A stretch of 64,000 bases of DNA from Zhengitettix transpicula (lineage: Eukaryota > Arthropoda > Insecta > Orthoptera > Tetrigidae): contig CM073596.1 of NCBI GenBank assembly GCA_037074705.1, forward strand, positions 57,440,001-57,504,000. The letters are read 5' to 3'. Positions 22,620 to 36,228 of this stretch are shown one piece after another. Position 1 is the stretch's first letter. Each line of letters begins with the position of its first letter. The position numbers and the translations under genes were made by a program. The notes beneath the pieces were generated by a model. That model saw only the letters and a list, made by a program, of their open reading frames with translations. It was not told where the DNA came from and did no database searches.

Positions 22620-24158
22620 TAAACGTTTTATGAAGCACGCAAACTTCTTTCTTCTGTTAATGTGAGTTTGATGCAACCGTAATGACTTGCACCTGAGGGC
22701 CTGGCACGTGGATGACACGTGAAGAAGACGACGCCTTGTTGCTAGGCAGACCGTGCGGCTGCTCCGTACGTCAGGAGCTCTACTTACAGGACGTAAACAT
22801 TCCAACAGAATCTATTTTCAGATATGTACGTTAAAGACTAACACATTCACGATTCGGACAGCAATATCTAATGATACTATAGACTACTTCCATACATTTG
22901 TATTGGAATATTAATTTATAGAGATCAGAATAAAATTCATCATAGATTGTAACATCTTAATTTAAAGTTAATTAAATATCAAAAATAAACAATTAGAGCA
23001 AAACGACTGGGAAATTAATTTTTGAAATTAGAATCTTGGATTATAATACTGTAAATAATTTGTAATGTAAATAATTAAGTCACAAATATTTTATCAGTTT
23101 TAATTAGCTGATTTCTTTAAATACATGAAAACATCAGCCGATTTAGTTAGAAATTTATAATTAATTAAATTATTTTAAACATTATAAAAGAACAAACATT
23201 AAAAATTCACAATGTTTCATCCCTAATTTATTAAAGACCTCCTCAGGTGATGTAAAATTTAATTAAATTACATATTTTCAAAGTCCGCATTTCTAAAAAT
23301 TTAAAAACAACAAGATTTTACTAACATGATAATTTATAATACATTTAAGTAAAAATTTATACAACTTAATTACACGAAATGTAGTGGACTAAATTTTAAG
23401 GTACGATTTGACCACTCATTTCAGTAGAAAATATTGATATATTTAAATCTGTTGAGAGTATTGCTGAATTTCAACATTAATATTTTTTGTAATACATAAT
23501 TCGATTCGCATAATGTGGTAAAGGTGAATAATGTAAATATTATTCCAGACTGATGAACGAAACGTTTAATATTAGGTCCAATTATTAGGCCATTAATGTA
23601 AAAAATTATACCAATCATTAAAATATAATTGATTATTTCTTGCTATTGTAATGCAAATAATGTATTATAAAATTCTTGCGCCTGTAATATTGGCAAAATT
23701 AATTATTTCAAGTAATTGTCCCAGAGAGTTATGAAATGACTTTCGGATCTCCTAGTTTATAAAAGGGGTTGCAGTGAAAAGTCCGAGAGAATTGAAAATG
23801 ATCAGTTAAATCAGATAGACAATTGAACATGAAATATGAAAAGGGATAAAGAGAGTAGAAGGTAAGGTAAAAATTGGGAGAGACAGTTAAAAGTTAAAGT
23901 TGAACCGAGACAGAGAAAGACGCAGTTAACATTGATTCTGTTGAGAGAAAAATGAAAGAAGTTGTTGAATGAGACAATTAAAGACACAGTCACTGTCGAG
24001 TCGCGCACCGCCACAAGCGGTAATTCCTACCAACTTTAGTAAAAAAAGGATTTTGTAAAAAAGATTTCCTCCTTCTGAAGGAAATTAGACCGTTAGAAAA
24101 TATCAAACTAGAAAGGTTCTTAATAAAACAATTTATGATCTTATACAGATACTATTGA
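22620..24158. other. AT-rich region, nothing supported
   Basis: Very AT-rich, with short frames and no domains. No repeat copies recognised. Confidence 0.5.
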
Positions 24159-24342
24159 TTTTTAAATCTTTAATTATCAGGACGTTTCGACACCTTTTGT
24201 ATCTTCTTCAGGTATCTTCCTACAGAGGAGGTATTTACAAAAGATTAGATTTAAAATATGACTGTACAAAGTATCTCTGTAGGAAAATGCCTGAAGAAGA
24301 TTCAAAATGGTATCGAAACGTCGTCATAATTAAAAATAAAAA
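24159..24342. mobile_element. Family C foldback with hammerhead-like cores
   Basis: Left arm 24159-24236 and right arm 24270-24342 are inverted copies: GACGTTTCGACACC and TATCTTCTTCAGGTAT at the left answer GCCTGAAGAAGATTC and GGTATCGAAACGTCGTC at the right. The CTACAGAG/CTCTGTAG blocks bound a spacer of about 35 bp. Sequence outside the cores is unrelated to family B, but the CTGAAGA...GAAAC signature is the same. Confidence 0.8.
24291..24325 (+). ncRNA. Hammerhead-ribozyme-like motif (family C, right arm)
   Basis: CTGAAGA (24291-24297) fits the CUGANGA box. A GAT...ATC stem II follows, then GAAAC (24315-24319). AC-GTC-GT gives a two-base-pair stem III and leaves C24325 at the cleavage position. 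There is one extra A between CUGANGA and stem II, and I see no stem I pairing between the flanks, so activity is doubtful. The minus-strand core in the left arm has a better stem II (GATAC/GTGTC). Confidence 0.35.
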
Positions 24343-27300
24343 GTGTCTGTGAGGTCATCAATGGTTTTATTAATTCAAAACTGACGTTAAAATAAAAACT
24401 TAAAAAAGTTCTTATCGATTGATCAACAACTTCAACTCTTCGTTGGTTCGCTCTAATCGCGATAGTTTTAACCCGCACCTTTGTGTTAAGGATTTTAGTG
24501 ATTTTAAATTTTCTTCGCTCAATGTATCGATTTACAAGTGACACATGTCAGTGCAAATTCTTTTTTTGTTGTTGTTGAAAGTCAATCCACAGAAAGGGGA
24601 AGAAATTTGTTCATTTACATTATATAGAGAGCAAAGATAAATTACGAAGGCCAAATGGACGCCTAAACCAGATCTGAAATGGTTTGATATATGCACCCTA
24701 AGACGTCTAAACCTTTTCTTCACGCTCTGTGATTCCAGATAGCGTTGAGTCGCTCAGGACCCCGAATGTGCCCAGTAAATCATTGATCCATGTAGCGATT
24801 CAACTATGCTGGTGTATTTTTGTGGTATTTGCGTAAGTGGTGTGATAGATATTTGTTAGCCGAGTCTGGTGCAAGCGAGGCAGTGTGTTGCATCAGCCAC
24901 ACGTATCGCTGTTTACAAGTCGTAACCCAGATTCGAGAGAGCGCCCAAGGTGTCTCTCGCCAAGGCCTTCCACACGTCCAGTCCCCAGCAATGTTTACAT
25001 ATAACTCACAAATGACAACACGTGGAGTGGGAAAGCTTGAAGGTACCACGAAGACCAGCTCCCTCAAGGCGAAATTACGATATTTCGAGGCCAATACAAT
25101 GCATCTGTTCCCTGGTTTTGGTAGCGAGATGCAGACTGAAGATTAGTTTGGAGGGCGACGTTACCACTTTTCAAAGAGACCCCACTACGGGTCACTGGAG
25201 ACTGGATAACTGGTCATGACTGAGGAAACATGCTCGTCCATCTACTTTAATTATGTTGCCTATTCTTCGATTTATCACTCTACTTCATCAAGCCTGGTTA
25301 AACCGACGTTGAGGATATTGTTGATGGAACGAACGTCGTTAAACCCACATTGAAAACCCAGAGAACTTCAAACAACTACCATCATTTTTACCACGGAGGA
25401 TAATGAGTTTTTTATCATAATTTGAGGCGGCAATCAGTCCATCGTCTTCGGCAGGTCTTATCTTTCGTCGTCATCAGCAAGGTGGAAAAAATATCAGAGA
25501 TTCATGATCAATATTCTGAGGACCGCTCAAACCCATCTTTATGTCATATCACTAAACCGATAAATGTGAAGCTTCTTGTACTGTTTGATGGTCGCTACAT
25601 CCCCGAGGCTACTACCAACACAATCATCAGAACTCATACGACACGATATTTTCTTTACCTACACAGTGTAGTGAAATACAATGAGACCGCATCAAGACTC
25701 ACGAGAGTACGGTTCCTTATCACCAACACTTTCAGCTTTTTTTTATTTTAACGGCAGACTTCTGCTCCAGTGGCCAAGTCATCTGGCCTTGACCTTCCCA
25801 CACATTAAGATTTCAGACTTTACGTAAGGCGAAGATTACGACAGCTACGTGCATATCACATCACAGTCCCGAGCGACCTTGGTGCAATTTGCCGCGCCAA
25901 AGATGAGCGGCTTCATTAAGGACCTCGAGACTGACGTAAGGAGCAATTGTGGTACATGTGACATCCTTCACTTGCTACAGTGACAAGTAAACAATTCTTT
26001 ACTTAATACTCGTGCGGGAAATAAACATTTAATGACGCAATTCGTTTTAGAATCCACATAAGACAAAAGCAGACCGAAAGGATTGAATCTAAATAAAAAA
26101 CAATAACAGCTGGGAAAAAATTAGAAAAAAAAATAATTGTTTAAATTATTCATACGGTATAAAAATAACTATGTACACGGGAGAATAATAAGAAAATTGT
26201 CACAAAAAAAATTAATAGACATAGGTACGTAAAAGTCGATATTATAATGAACAAATCTACAACAGCAAACAGAACTGTATTAGGGTATTAGTCAGTATAT
26301 TTCAAACAACTATTAGCAATTATGGGTGCAAAACCGTAGAAGGTCTGAAAATTCAATTTTCTGAGCTCATCAACACCCTAGACCTTGTCGTCAGGAAATA
26401 GCCCTTCGTAAGCAACAGACAAAGAATCTGGTTCTTTAAATTCCGTTAGAAAATTTTGCTTGTTGTAAAAAATGAATTAAATGTGCAAATTATTTGAGAT
26501 TGGACAACCAAAGTACGCGTTAAGTAATGAGGACGTAATAAGTATCTTATCGCAACCACATGTATAAATGGAAACAGTTGCTTAACACAGAATCAGCCAT
26601 ATTTATGTATTTAAGAGTTCAGGGATGTTTTGAAGTAAAACCGATGTTTTCTGTACTATCACTAATTTAATATGAACTTATCTTCAATAAATGACAAATA
26701 AGTCAAATTATGTAGCCACTCTCCCATTACTTTAAAAACCAAGTAAACGTGGCCTCAAGGACCAAGTTCTGAGGTGTAGTAAAATGGTCACTTATCAGTA
26801 AAATTAAAATCTGAGATAATCTCTTGTCATTATAAACAAAAAAAAATGTTTCAGCAGATAGAAGTAGCAAAAGTAGGGAAACAACGTCCCGAGGCGCCAG
26901 AGACTCTGCATGGGGTGCGACGAGGAGTTAATTGCAATGCAGATCATGGCATCCAGTTCGTGCTGGTCTTTTCTCCCCAACCCCCATGGAGTACGTCCCT
27001 TCCCTAATTAGTGTGCTCACCCGACCGTACTTGATCCAAGCCTGATTGGTCACACAACCTCAGCCGTGATCCACACCACCAGCGGCGCGTTAATTGGATA
27101 AATTAACAATGTACATCTTTAAAGGAGTTTTAGTCTGTCAACGAATTAACGGCCTTAAGTGATTTTATACGCTTCATTTACCTAAGATGAATATTGTCTT
27201 AGTGTATTTCTTCAGTATATAATAAGACCAGTCTATGAGATTTTACGTTTCAAATGTCTAACGCCTAACAAGTCTATTATAATTAAAAATTAAATTTTTT

Positions 27301-28452
27301 TCAATTTATTTAATCTATTTATTAATGGGGAGAGGAATAATAATAATACATTAGTAAAAAAAACTATTGATAGTAATATGGTGGGTTAAAAAACCTTGTA
27401 ACAGTCTCCAGTAAGAAGCAATATTTATTTTTGAAAATAGTCACTGTATATACCACCCATCTATAACTGTATATATATAATTATAAAATAATTCTTCCTT
27501 TATCCTTTGTCATGATCAGGCCCAGAGGAACGACGACATCTTACATGACGCATTCTGTAATTAGGATTGACACGTTGTCAGTATGACGATTCTCCTCCAG
27601 TCTTAACCCGGTTTTCTTGACCACGATAATGACAAACATACATGTAATTGTATATGTCTATCAACAATACAAATCATTAAATTATTACGTAAAAATAAAA
27701 TAATTTTTCTGAAAATTTGAAATTCCCATTTTTCTCCAGTCCATAAAAAGTTATAGTGAAGCTCTAACTGTATAACGTATCAAAAGTAATATAAATGTCA
27801 AGATATTCCTATTTACCATATAATTAAATCTTCGAATTGTAGAATTATACATGTGGTTAATACGTCACAATTCTTTTGTAAAAAACTTCGTTTGTACTGT
27901 TACAAAGAGCTTCCGATGACACGGAAATTGTGTGTCCGAATTTTACGAACGGTCTGGATACGGGACTGACGACGAACGGACCTCGTCTTTCTTTGTCTTG
28001 CGTTCAACGACCTCCAGTTCGGCGCCACTTCTGTCAATATAACTGCTGTTAACAATCAGTAAACACATGACAGTATCATCACAGCGACATGGTAAGTATC
28101 TAGTCCGTTACACATAGTTTCGTCAATCAGTTCTGTCGGTAATTTGGGAATTATTCGTGACAGTTTCTGACAGTTGCTGGTCAAAAATATTACATCGGAA
28201 GTTTCTCCTACTTTTTCGGTTTTGCACTTATTAAAACCGAAAATTTATTGATAATAAATAAAGCGGATAAAAATATTCGATTAACTATTAATATGAGCGA
28301 CAGTGAAAACCTTTTTCGTTCCGGTAAGCCATCATTTGATAGCATTTATATGATTGAATTACCATGTCGACGCGATGAGACAACCAAACCGAATATAAGA
28401 GAAGGTTTCTGTGATGAAAGACAGGGAGAGTACAAATGTGCACAAACAGAGG
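24343..28452. other. Unique region with two GC-richer islands
   Basis: GC-richer islands at 24735-25220 and 26880-27090. The first is open on both strands (108 and 96 codons) without a domain. The second has no long frame but clusters homeodomain-type sites (GTTAATTGC, CTAATTAG, GTTAATTGG), so a regulatory role is possible. The rest is AT-rich. Confidence 0.4.
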
Positions 28453-28503
28453 ATTTATGAATAAGAAAGATAGCCGAAACAGACAAAAAAAGAGTAATAT
28501 AAA
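28453..28503 (-). mobile_element. Family B terminal fragment B6
   Basis: Only the outer arm end survives: GAATAAGAAAGATAGCC, then AACAGACAAAAAAAGAGTAA and TATAAA. There is no core. Confidence 0.75.
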
Positions 28504-31107
28504 ATATTGTCTGTTGCAATGAAACATGAGTGAACAATGACTCTTTTGACGATAATGAAACTATAATGGGGTGAATGACTTGCGTAAAATCTTAACATAC
28601 ATTGAGGATAATCTATGAGAACCGGCGTGTTATCGTCAGATATGCTGACATAGCAGATTGCCTGTGGTTCATCCAGCCAAGTGAAGCTTAACGGTGACCA
28701 TCATTATCTATTTATTCGAAGGGAAGGAGGAATATACCGTGAAGATGTATAACTAGGTGTAAATATAACAGTTAATTAGGGATAATAATAAAATCAGAAG
28801 GAAAGTTCCTTAATTAACTGTAAAAGGATAAAATGAAGAGTAAATACAATGGCACGAAGAGGTTGTTCAGAAAGAAACACTACGTAGAACCGTATCACAG
28901 GAGTCATAATCAGAAATCCCATAATCCACCACGACATTAAACCTCCTTAATCACCAAACCTTCAACCATCCTAACACCACGATCCAGCAATTCCATAGCA
29001 ACCCTCCCCCACCACTACGCCTCAAAAGAAAACGCCCTATCGACCTCATTCTTCCCCCCAGAACACTCTGGCATCTCCTAACCCACCCCACCTACCCATT
29101 CCATCCAACCCATCAAATTCAACATCACCAGTGAACCCTCGTAGCCCAACAATGTATGTCCCTCAGACACACAAAATAATTGCTGTATTAACCGAATTAC
29201 TATCCTACCATGTAAATTATGTATAAAAAAATTTAATTCTTATATATACTATAACAATATTTAACCAACAAATAATCTAATGATAAAAGTTTTGTGAAAT
29301 ACATTTTTAAAAAAAGGAGTCATAGCACAAATATAGAGTAATAATACTGTTATAATAATATAATGACAACGTTATAGACGACAATAAACAACTGAAATAA
29401 TTTTCAAGCAACAGTGTTTCGTGAGAGAGATTCAAGATTGTCAAGAAAAAAAATTAAGTAAAGTATGTAAAATAAGGGTGGTTTTTTAAAAAAATATTAA
29501 AGTAAAGTAAAATATAATAACACGCATATACAAATTAAAAGTGTAATAATATGGATAGTATTATTTAATTTAACCACGTAGCGATAGAGTTAATGTGAAG
29601 AGTATCTATTGGTTAAATGATCGCAAATAACTATGTTTTTAGTATATTATATTATTCATAGTTTAGGTTACATTGCAAATCCTAAATGTACAAACGTATA
29701 TTATAAATTACATATAAAGACACAATATTGTTTATTTACATTCATAACAATACTTTATTTTTAATTTATCACACAATTATAATTATTTGATATAATAAAA
29801 TTAACAAATGCTGCTCTGCATTAGCATAAGGTTAACCGACAATGCGATTCAGAAAGGTGTCCATCAATGAGGGAAATACTCAAAACCGTATCTATATGAA
29901 AATATAATTGAATAAAAATAATAGTTTAATAGCAGTGTGGCCAAAAAAAAAAAATTAAAGTGGACACTCGAAACCTGAAAGTGTGACTCTATACCGCAAT
30001 GATAATTATAACAGGAAAGGACAGGCGAACTAATTGAGGCTGCAGACAAGGAAACGATAGACAGTTCTCCTTCATTCGCCAGAAGAATCTTATTAAAATC
30101 TAATTAGTCAGAGAGACGAATGACAAAGCGACCAAGGCACCCGAATACGCTAATTGCTGTGGTCATTTGTTTGCTTGACAGAACAATCAATCACACTGAA
30201 AAGCGAGTTGGAAATTTCTGAACCATTAATAAATTTTATAGGGTTTTACTACAATTTTTTTCGCAATCGGAATTATTGATTATCTTTGTTAATAAAAGAG
30301 GATAATTTAGAACCTGCAACGAGAAAAGCTATGAAGAAAGCAAACGATAAAAAATTCATTTGGTGGTTTGTCCTGCAATACATCGATGTCAATATTTTAT
30401 AAAAAAAAATATCCCGCATAAAAACTTCAAAAATGATTACCCAACGACCGCTGTTATTAAATTGGATGTTTCGCATAAACAACAACACCTAACGGCAAGG
30501 GAGATGAGTACCCTTAGGGATGGAAGTGGAAAGGGGCGATAAAAATAATGCAAAAATTAATTGGTGTGTAATCACAAATTTTGGGGGTCAGTGACTTGAA
30601 AAATTAAATTATGCACCATTCCAATTACAAAAATGACATCGGCACAGTGCGGGTGAGGCAGTGAAAAATGATCAAAAATGGTCTCTTGTTAGACACTGCC
30701 ACCAGGGTTGCCAAATTAATTATATCTAAGTATCAGTTGTAAAATATGAGAATATGAAAATACATTCCGGTAAGTTACAGATAGGATTCAGGTTCTATAA
30801 TCATAAATTGAAATGGTTACTGTTTCAATATGTATAAAGAAAAGAACACAGAATATCATAAGAATTACATTATATGTCAATAACTTAACGCCGGAAGAGT
30901 GAAAGAACATTGACCGTGTTAAAAAAAGGAAATAAAGCTAGAGACTTATAGTAAATATATATTCTGGCATTTAGGAAGCAGGTAAAAGTAATACAGAAAG
31001 ACGGACGGGAATATTACTGTAGAAAAACCAAGTATATAGAAATTAAAGTAATGGTATTGAGGAATAAGTCAAAGAGTGAACTATCAGAGTAGTTACGTAT
31101 TTACTAA
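28504..31107. other. Unique region with a C-skewed tract
   Basis: Contains the C-rich tract at 28915-29150 (listed separately), followed by AT-rich sequence. No supported gene or repeat copy. Confidence 0.45.
28915..29150 (+). other. Strongly C-skewed, G-poor tract
   Basis: The plus strand is rich in C and A and nearly lacks G for over 200 bases. One plus frame reads a proline, serine and threonine-rich string (for example NTLASPNPPHLPIPSNPSNS), but without a longer frame or domain. It could be a remnant of a retrotransposon gag-like region or a simple skewed repeat. Confidence 0.45.
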
Positions 31108-31113
31108 TTAATA

Positions 31114-31285
31114 TAGAGAAACACAACTGCACTGGTCAGTTGACAATATTAAAAAAAAGGCTTTTGTTGTGTCGCTCTAGGCTCTTCTTAGCACCTGACG
31201 AAAGGCACAAGGATCCCAGAAACGTTGTGTGGTATTTATATTACCCTTTTTTGTCTGTATTGGCTGTCTTTCTTATTCAGCATTT
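31114..31285 (+). mobile_element. Family B copy B7
   Basis: The inner end of the left arm (AGAGAAACACAACTGCAC, GTCAGTTGACAATATT) is joined to a complete right arm: GTTGTGTCGCTCTAGGCTCT, core CTGACGA...GAAAC at 31195-31223, CGTTGTGTGGTATTTATATT, then TGTCTGTATTGGCTGTCTTT and TTATTC. Confidence 0.82.
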
Positions 31286-34200
31286 TGTCTTTTGGTGGTC
31301 AGCGCTCTGGAAGTATAGTAAAGTGGCGGCATCGTGTGTAGATTTTGGGTGAGACACAGTTGTAAATTTAGGCTGTAGACATGGTAACGGTAGATGAAGG
31401 AAATTATAGCAAAGGTTAGAGAAGTGAAGAGAGAGAATGCACGAAATTAGGTGAAATACGCTGATCCTTTGTTTTCTACGAGCCCTCTCAGGTCGGTCTC
31501 CTAATGTGTCTCGTAACCTCATTACACGAATTTACCGGTTCGCTGAACTCGGTCCGTCCAGACTAGTCTCTGTCTCTCTCTCACCCACTCCTAATTAAGA
31601 CATCCAGACCCATTATCGCTACGTCAATCACGTAACAGGCAAAGTTTGCTGGAGGAGACCTGAGTGATGCACGCTGTCCGCTTTACGACCGTAATCACTT
31701 GGCGCCAATAAGAAAATCTCTTGACGCACCAATTTACGGAGACTCAACAGCGGCTGATCAGGACAGTCATTCAAAATAACTATCTGTGACGTCGACGTCT
31801 TTATTACGTCTTTTTATACTCATCAGGTTAGACTCCGTTCTTCATCTTACTCCACTAACTTCTTCATCCACAAATACGAAAAGTTTCTCAGGCACACAAC
31901 TGTAACGACGGAGCGAAAAAATTGTCGGGATAAAAATTAGCATAACTAAATAGGGGGGGGGGAAGGATTCTACATTTTAAGTAAATTTTCAACGATCATC
32001 ACATTTTTGCATTTATTAAATTTAAGGTGAAATTCAACTGAATTTAATGCAAGCATTACAGCCTTTCAGTGTTGAAGGAAATGGGCGTTAGTCAGTTAGT
32101 CAGCAAAATATAGCTTTTATTTATAGAATGATTGCCTACGACAACCCTGGATTTGACTCCAATCTCGTGTTATTTTCTTGCAACGCCTTTCCACCCACAC
32201 CCCTAAGCGTGCTTGTAAGAGATGGAAATTATACAGCCATAACATCAGTAGAAACAATATAAATCTCTTTAACACCGAAAAATATTTATCCAACTCAAAT
32301 ATCGGCAGTTTTGGCATGTTTGAAAATTTCTACCCTCGTCCACGCTCCGGAGGTTGGTAGGCGTGTCTCGCCCACACAGTATGTGTAGCTATTTGTTGTA
32401 GCATTCTGTCCCCGCGTTTACATTTGTATTGAAATTAAGGTAAATACACACATACATCCTTTTTTTATTATATAGAAGAAGAAGAATTGGAACAGTAGAA
32501 GTGTTTCCAGCAATTACTCTGTTCAGACACTAGTTAATTTATATTTACGTAAAAGGACACGTCGTGTTTGCAGATACATAATTAACATTATATTCGACAA
32601 TGTTGTGAGAGCTTTTTGCTCTCTCCTGTACCACATCGTCTCTCCTAGGAGGTCACCGACCTCTGCCCATGAGCAGATCATCGCCAACGCCTTCCAGCCC
32701 GGCTCTGGCAATCACCTTAACAAGCGCTTAATAACATAATCAGCAACATGTCAGTTTCCTATCTCGTAGCTCCAACGTAGGATTTTTTTTTATTAGCGCT
32801 ACTCCGTCCTTTTTGCTAAGCTTTGACGAGGATTACATCCGCCCCTATTATGCGCCAATCTCTTCGACTGATTCCGCTCATTACAAAATAGGCACCGATG
32901 ACTAATTTGCTGAGTCGATGAGTCGTATATAATCATAAATAAGTCTGCCATTCCTTCTATATAACTTCAACAACAGGCATGATTTTTATACAAATTATTT
33001 TACTTCCTGGTACCGAGTTTATGAAATAATACGTCCATCAACTAGTAAGCAGAAGACTATGGCGGCTGCCCCGAAAGCTACTGCGTACAATTGACGCATT
33101 AGTGTTATTATGAAATGTGTTTTCGTACTCTCCAATGGTGTACATTACACAGATCATGATCTCTTAAGTAGAGTGTCTCGTATTGTGTTTACGTGGTAAG
33201 AGAGAACGTAGCAATTGGTTATCGGCAGTGTCGCTGCGGTATTTGCGGTTTGACCTAACCACTCCCTTTTTATGTTTCTCTCAAGTGTCTTCTTGCAGCT
33301 TCACTCCAGGGACGCACTCTTCCGTAAATTATTGCTTTCTAAGAGACCCACACACTTTTTAAAAAAATAACATGTGAAAACTAAATGTCGATAAATGGTT
33401 CTACAATACAGTCCTACATTATCAGCTAATTGTAGAACAAAAAAATTAGTGAAATTAGCCGACGACCTCGGCCTTTTCCGGTAAGTTATTTATCCTAGTC
33501 TTTTACATTATACAGTAGATGAATTCGATAATTTTCCTACCGACGGTGAGCACAAAATGGGAGTACCACTATCCACCACTCAATGTCGGTCATTTTCGAA
33601 TTATTTTTTTTCAAGAAACCCACTTACCAATCCTCCATCCAATAAAAGACTATTCACAGACTGTACGTATATATTTAGGAAATTGGTTCAAACTTCTTAA
33701 ATTATTTAGGACTATATACACGAAACAAAACGCACAAACATCCAGTTTTATTTATAAGAAGATCCTATCTGCTCTCGAGATCACCGCAACTGACATGTGA
33801 CGTGGCTGGCCTGACGATCCTGAATATCCTCTACGACTGTCCAAAACACGACAGGACTAGAAAAAGCCACAATTCAGAAATACACGAGAAGGGAGATAAA
33901 TAATCTGTTTAGCAAGGAAACCGGAATTTAAGAATTAATCTAAATAAACAAAGAATTTGAGACTAAAAATAAAATGTATAGTTAATATGAATTAATAGTT
34001 ATAATTTAATGTAGTAGGTATGGTAAGTCGCCAATGACTTTTATGTTGACGCGACTATAGACAATAAATTTTTTTAAAAAATATATCAAATTGAGGGAGG
34101 ACGTTTAGTAATAATGGAGAGTTGTGCAATGAACCAATTAATATTAAAGATGGATAATTTCTCCGGAAAAATGCATAATCTAAAGTAAATAGGTTTAATG

Positions 34201-36228
34201 GAAAGAATACTATAAAAGGGATGGTGATAAAAGTAGGAAAACGTATTCGAGACGACAACATCCTGCTTCTTCAAGCAAACAGGGGACTATATATCACGAT
34301 AAGAGTTATAGTATTCGAATGTCAAAATAATTATGTAAATATGACACATGCAATAATAAATGTCATAAAATAAATTACAGCAAATGATCTATTTGAAACA
34401 TATCAATTCTTCTTGTTGCTGTGCACAATAAATTTCAATTTTTTTTTATCTACTTCCAAGAATGAACAGTACATATTTACCATCGCGAGGAAGAATTTAC
34501 GATTTCACCTGAATTAACGCTGTTGGAATTCCTTCGCTAAAGGTGCGTTGTGAAACCAGAATTCGTTCCAGATAATTGAAATGATTAATTAGTGGCAATA
34601 AAATCGAGTGTTATAAATCGTAAATGATGCGAGTAATTTTCTTTAGTGTTGTCGACAGGTTAAATACTTTACAAGTAAAATAGGAACAAAGGTATAATGA
34701 TCAATTTGGGATACTAATTGAAAGACGAGAATAAAAGCGCTGTACAGAATATTTAAAGATATATATATATATTAAAGTTTTATAAAAGCTACATTAGTTA
34801 CATAAACTTTAAATTGTCGGTGGATATTTTTGTCAGTAGTATATTTCCCGAAAATATATTTTACTGGTATGATAAAAATGACAGGAAATTTGTTTACCTA
34901 CGGACATTGAACTTAACAGATATTTTCAATGGGAATGGCCGGAGATTGAGACACGCCAAATGCTATTTAACTCCTACAATTTATTTTTTGAATCGACACA
35001 GGGTAGAAAAGGCTGAAATGTGCCTGCATAACATATTGCAATTGGTAGTTCGTAAGATTAGGAAATTTATTTACGAAGCATAAAATTCGCAGAGAAAAGA
35101 TACGCCGATTTTAAGTAAAGGAAAGATAGTGGATTCTAGATATATGAATGAATAACAAGTTGTGCTCCTCGCAGCCCACTACTGCCCATTGAGCTCGTCT
35201 GCAGGTGTGTGTTTTGGGTAAATGACCCGGTATCTGCGATCTCTGCGAAGTTTGTCTGCAGTGTCCACCTGTTGTTGCAGCAGGAGCCAGCCGCCTTCCG
35301 GTTCGCGCAGAGGTCAAAGGCCTCTTCTTTGTTATGGTGACAGCTGCCAAAAATAGCCGAAGCACTCGGATAGTGTCTGGTTATATAGCCTGTGCAGTCG
35401 TAATTCTAACATGTTCGAGTCCCTTCTATATTTACCCTGTATTTCGTCTTTTGGCGAGAATCTCCGATTTTATTCAATATTATTTTCAGTTCGTGTACTA
35501 AGGCTATTCTACAGAATCCGCGCTGAGAAACTAAGGATTCGATCGCTCAATAGCCTTATGGTTCAACCATTCACCTACGCATTTCAAGTTCGTAAACTAA
35601 TATTCTAATTTGAGCTAATCATGTCCACAGTTCACTATTCCAAATATTATCATACCAGTAGAATATTTAAAATGTTTTCTCTATGACACCATCAAACAGC
35701 TTATACGGAAAACTATTATCAGGAATAAGTTCGCTGAGATAAGAATTAACTATTGGTAACGTTGTATGAAAAGATTTTGAATTACCATGGGCCAATGGAA
35801 ATATTTGCTTCGAATTTGGAAGAATTTCAATGGTATTTTGTTTTAGTGAATAAGACACAGGTATTTGATATGTACGTACTTTCAGTACTACACATACGGA
35901 TCAGAAACGCAAGTAGCTTAGAGTGACCTATGTGAACACTTCTAAGTGCAATGAAAATGGGTTGATGATAAGAGTAGGCTTAATTACGTAGTAATGTGCA
36001 CACGACCATTGTGCCGCGAAGGTTAGCCGGACTATAGGATTGCTCCCGTTCACCTGCCCTTCAGCATCGACAGTTTCTCACGTTGGGTCCTTGGATTAGA
36101 ATTTAATGAACGAGCAGGCCCCTTCGGGGCAATCAGTCCCCAGTGCGCCTTTATCATCATCACTACCACAAACAACTTCCTCATACAGAAACCAAAGCGA
36201 TTACGAAGATAAATGATCCCTTACGTTC
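31286..36228. other. Unique region, several GC-richer patches
   Basis: No gene supported. GC-richer patches at 31490-31780 and 35150-35360 carry only short frames. There is a run of ten G at about 31953-31962 and a short TA tract at 34760-34772. The short frames at 32523-32711 and 33519-33800 have no domain. Confidence 0.45.
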
